The position numbers and the translations under genes are program-made. The notes beneath the pieces are model-generated. The model was not told the DNA's origin. It worked only from the letters and a program-made list of their open reading frames with translations, and did not search any database. Shown here in pieces: positions 37,319-37,881 of a stretch of DNA of 37,881 nt. Each line of letters starts with the position of its first letter. Position 1 is the first letter of the stretch. The DNA comes from a virus, in IMG/VR virus record IMGVR_UViG_3300050821_012732, positions 1-37,881 of that record; one strand, written 5' to 3'.

Positions 37319-37881
37319 GGCGCGCTCCGATATGAAATGACCCAGATTTCGCCGCGTGCACCTTGGCCACCATTCCCAGCATTCGCGCCGTTCGCGGAGG
37401 AGCCACCACCACCACCACCACCGCCAGGAATGCCACCGTTACCGCCGTTTGTAGGAACTGTCGCCGACGAGTCGCCTCCGCCACCGCCACAGCCTGGGTA
37501 CCCAAAGCCAGCCGAGCCGTTGTTAGCACCATGCGTAGCTATTGGCTGATCGCGACTCTGGCCGCCAGATCCCCCAGAGCCGTAGGAACCGTTGCCTTTA
37601 CCGCAGCCACCGCCACCGCCACCTCCTCCGCGCACAGTACTACCACCAGCACCAGCAGTGGTGTTGCTCTGGGGGCTACTGCCCCCTCCTCCACCACCGT
37701 TAAGGCTCACATTGGAAGTCTGAGCGGCAACTCCGCCGTTAGCCCCAGCCGTACCGGAAGCATTCAGTCCTCCGTTACCGCCCGCGCCCGTGCTGCCGAG
37801 GCCAGCGCCCCCACCTCCGCCTGCTGCATTGCTCGAATTTCCTAACTAGCCAGCGCCGCCACCCCCAGCCGTATAAGTCAC
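37315..37881 (-). pseudogene. glycine-rich virion protein with in-frame TAG (partial)
   Basis: From 37881 an open frame codes VTYTAGGGGAG, meets TAG at 37846-37848, then goes on in the same frame and in the same style (GNSSNAAGGGGGAGLG) for over 170 residues to TGA at 37315-37317. The protein is mostly Gly with Asn, Ser and Ala, ending in GARGEIWVISYRSAP, as in phage fibre proteins with glycine-rich cores. There is no good start between the TAG and GTG 37710. It is either broken, suppressed at the amber codon or a sequencing error. Its true start is beyond the right edge. Confidence 0.6.

Noticed and set aside
37315-37881. Genome-wide TAG recoding
   Set aside because: Several well-aligned genes in the window end properly at TAG, so a changed genetic code is not supported.

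Overview
The window looks like about 38 kb from the genome of a tailed bacteriophage with a long non-contractile tail (siphovirus type), or a prophage or metagenomic contig derived from one. The evidence is a tape-measure gene of about 1,900 codons, a major tail protein, a tail-assembly chaperone pair with a -1 frameshift signal, a head-tail connector protein and a lysis/lysozyme cluster, all on the minus strand, facing a plus-strand block of replication, recombination and nucleotide-metabolism genes. Terminase, portal and major capsid genes are not in the window and probably lie beyond the right edge. The host cannot be named from the sequence. Shine-Dalgarno sites of the GGAGG/AAGGAG type and sigma70-like promoters indicate a bacterial host. 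Some tail gene styles recall phages of alphaproteobacteria, but that is only an impression.

Left arm (1-15920, plus strand). A partial gene and a small protein lead into an SNF2-type helicase. A promoter follows, then a long, tightly packed operon: a Cas4/RecB-like 4Fe-4S nuclease, a RecA-fold (Sak4-like) ATPase, a small protein, a DUF669-like single-strand-binding protein, an HTH protein, queC, queD, queE, a small charge-segregated protein, a DpdA-like transglycosylase, a small protein, and a family A DNA polymerase carrying an N-terminal family-4 uracil-DNA glycosylase domain. A second promoter, built like the first, precedes a class II (B12-dependent) ribonucleotide reductase, a DUF3310 protein, a MazG-like pyrophosphohydrolase and folE. 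FolE, QueD, QueE and QueC together make preQ0 from GTP, and DpdA would place it in DNA. The phage is therefore predicted to replace part of its guanine with 2'-deoxy-preQ0 as protection from restriction. No QueF or amidotransferase that would change preQ0 further is seen here.

Centre (15921-16010). The two arms converge on a short region with two perfect 8-bp stem-loops.

Right arm (16000-37881, minus strand, read right to left). A glycine-rich virion protein (incomplete, with an in-frame TAG), a fibre-like protein, two tandem paralogous lectin-like proteins, a protein made of about 14 short alanine-rich repeats, head-tail joining proteins, the tail terminator, an Ig-decorated major tail protein, chaperones G/GT, a gp10-like protein, the tape measure, a distal tail/hub protein with the same alanine-rich repeats, a sialidase-like fibre, a 30-codon remnant, and finally a membrane-anchored lysozyme and two holin-like membrane proteins. 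Nearly all intergenic gaps are below 125 bases. The largest is 17818-18034 (217 bases), which holds the 30-codon reading frame. I saw no tRNA, CRISPR array, insertion sequence or integrase.
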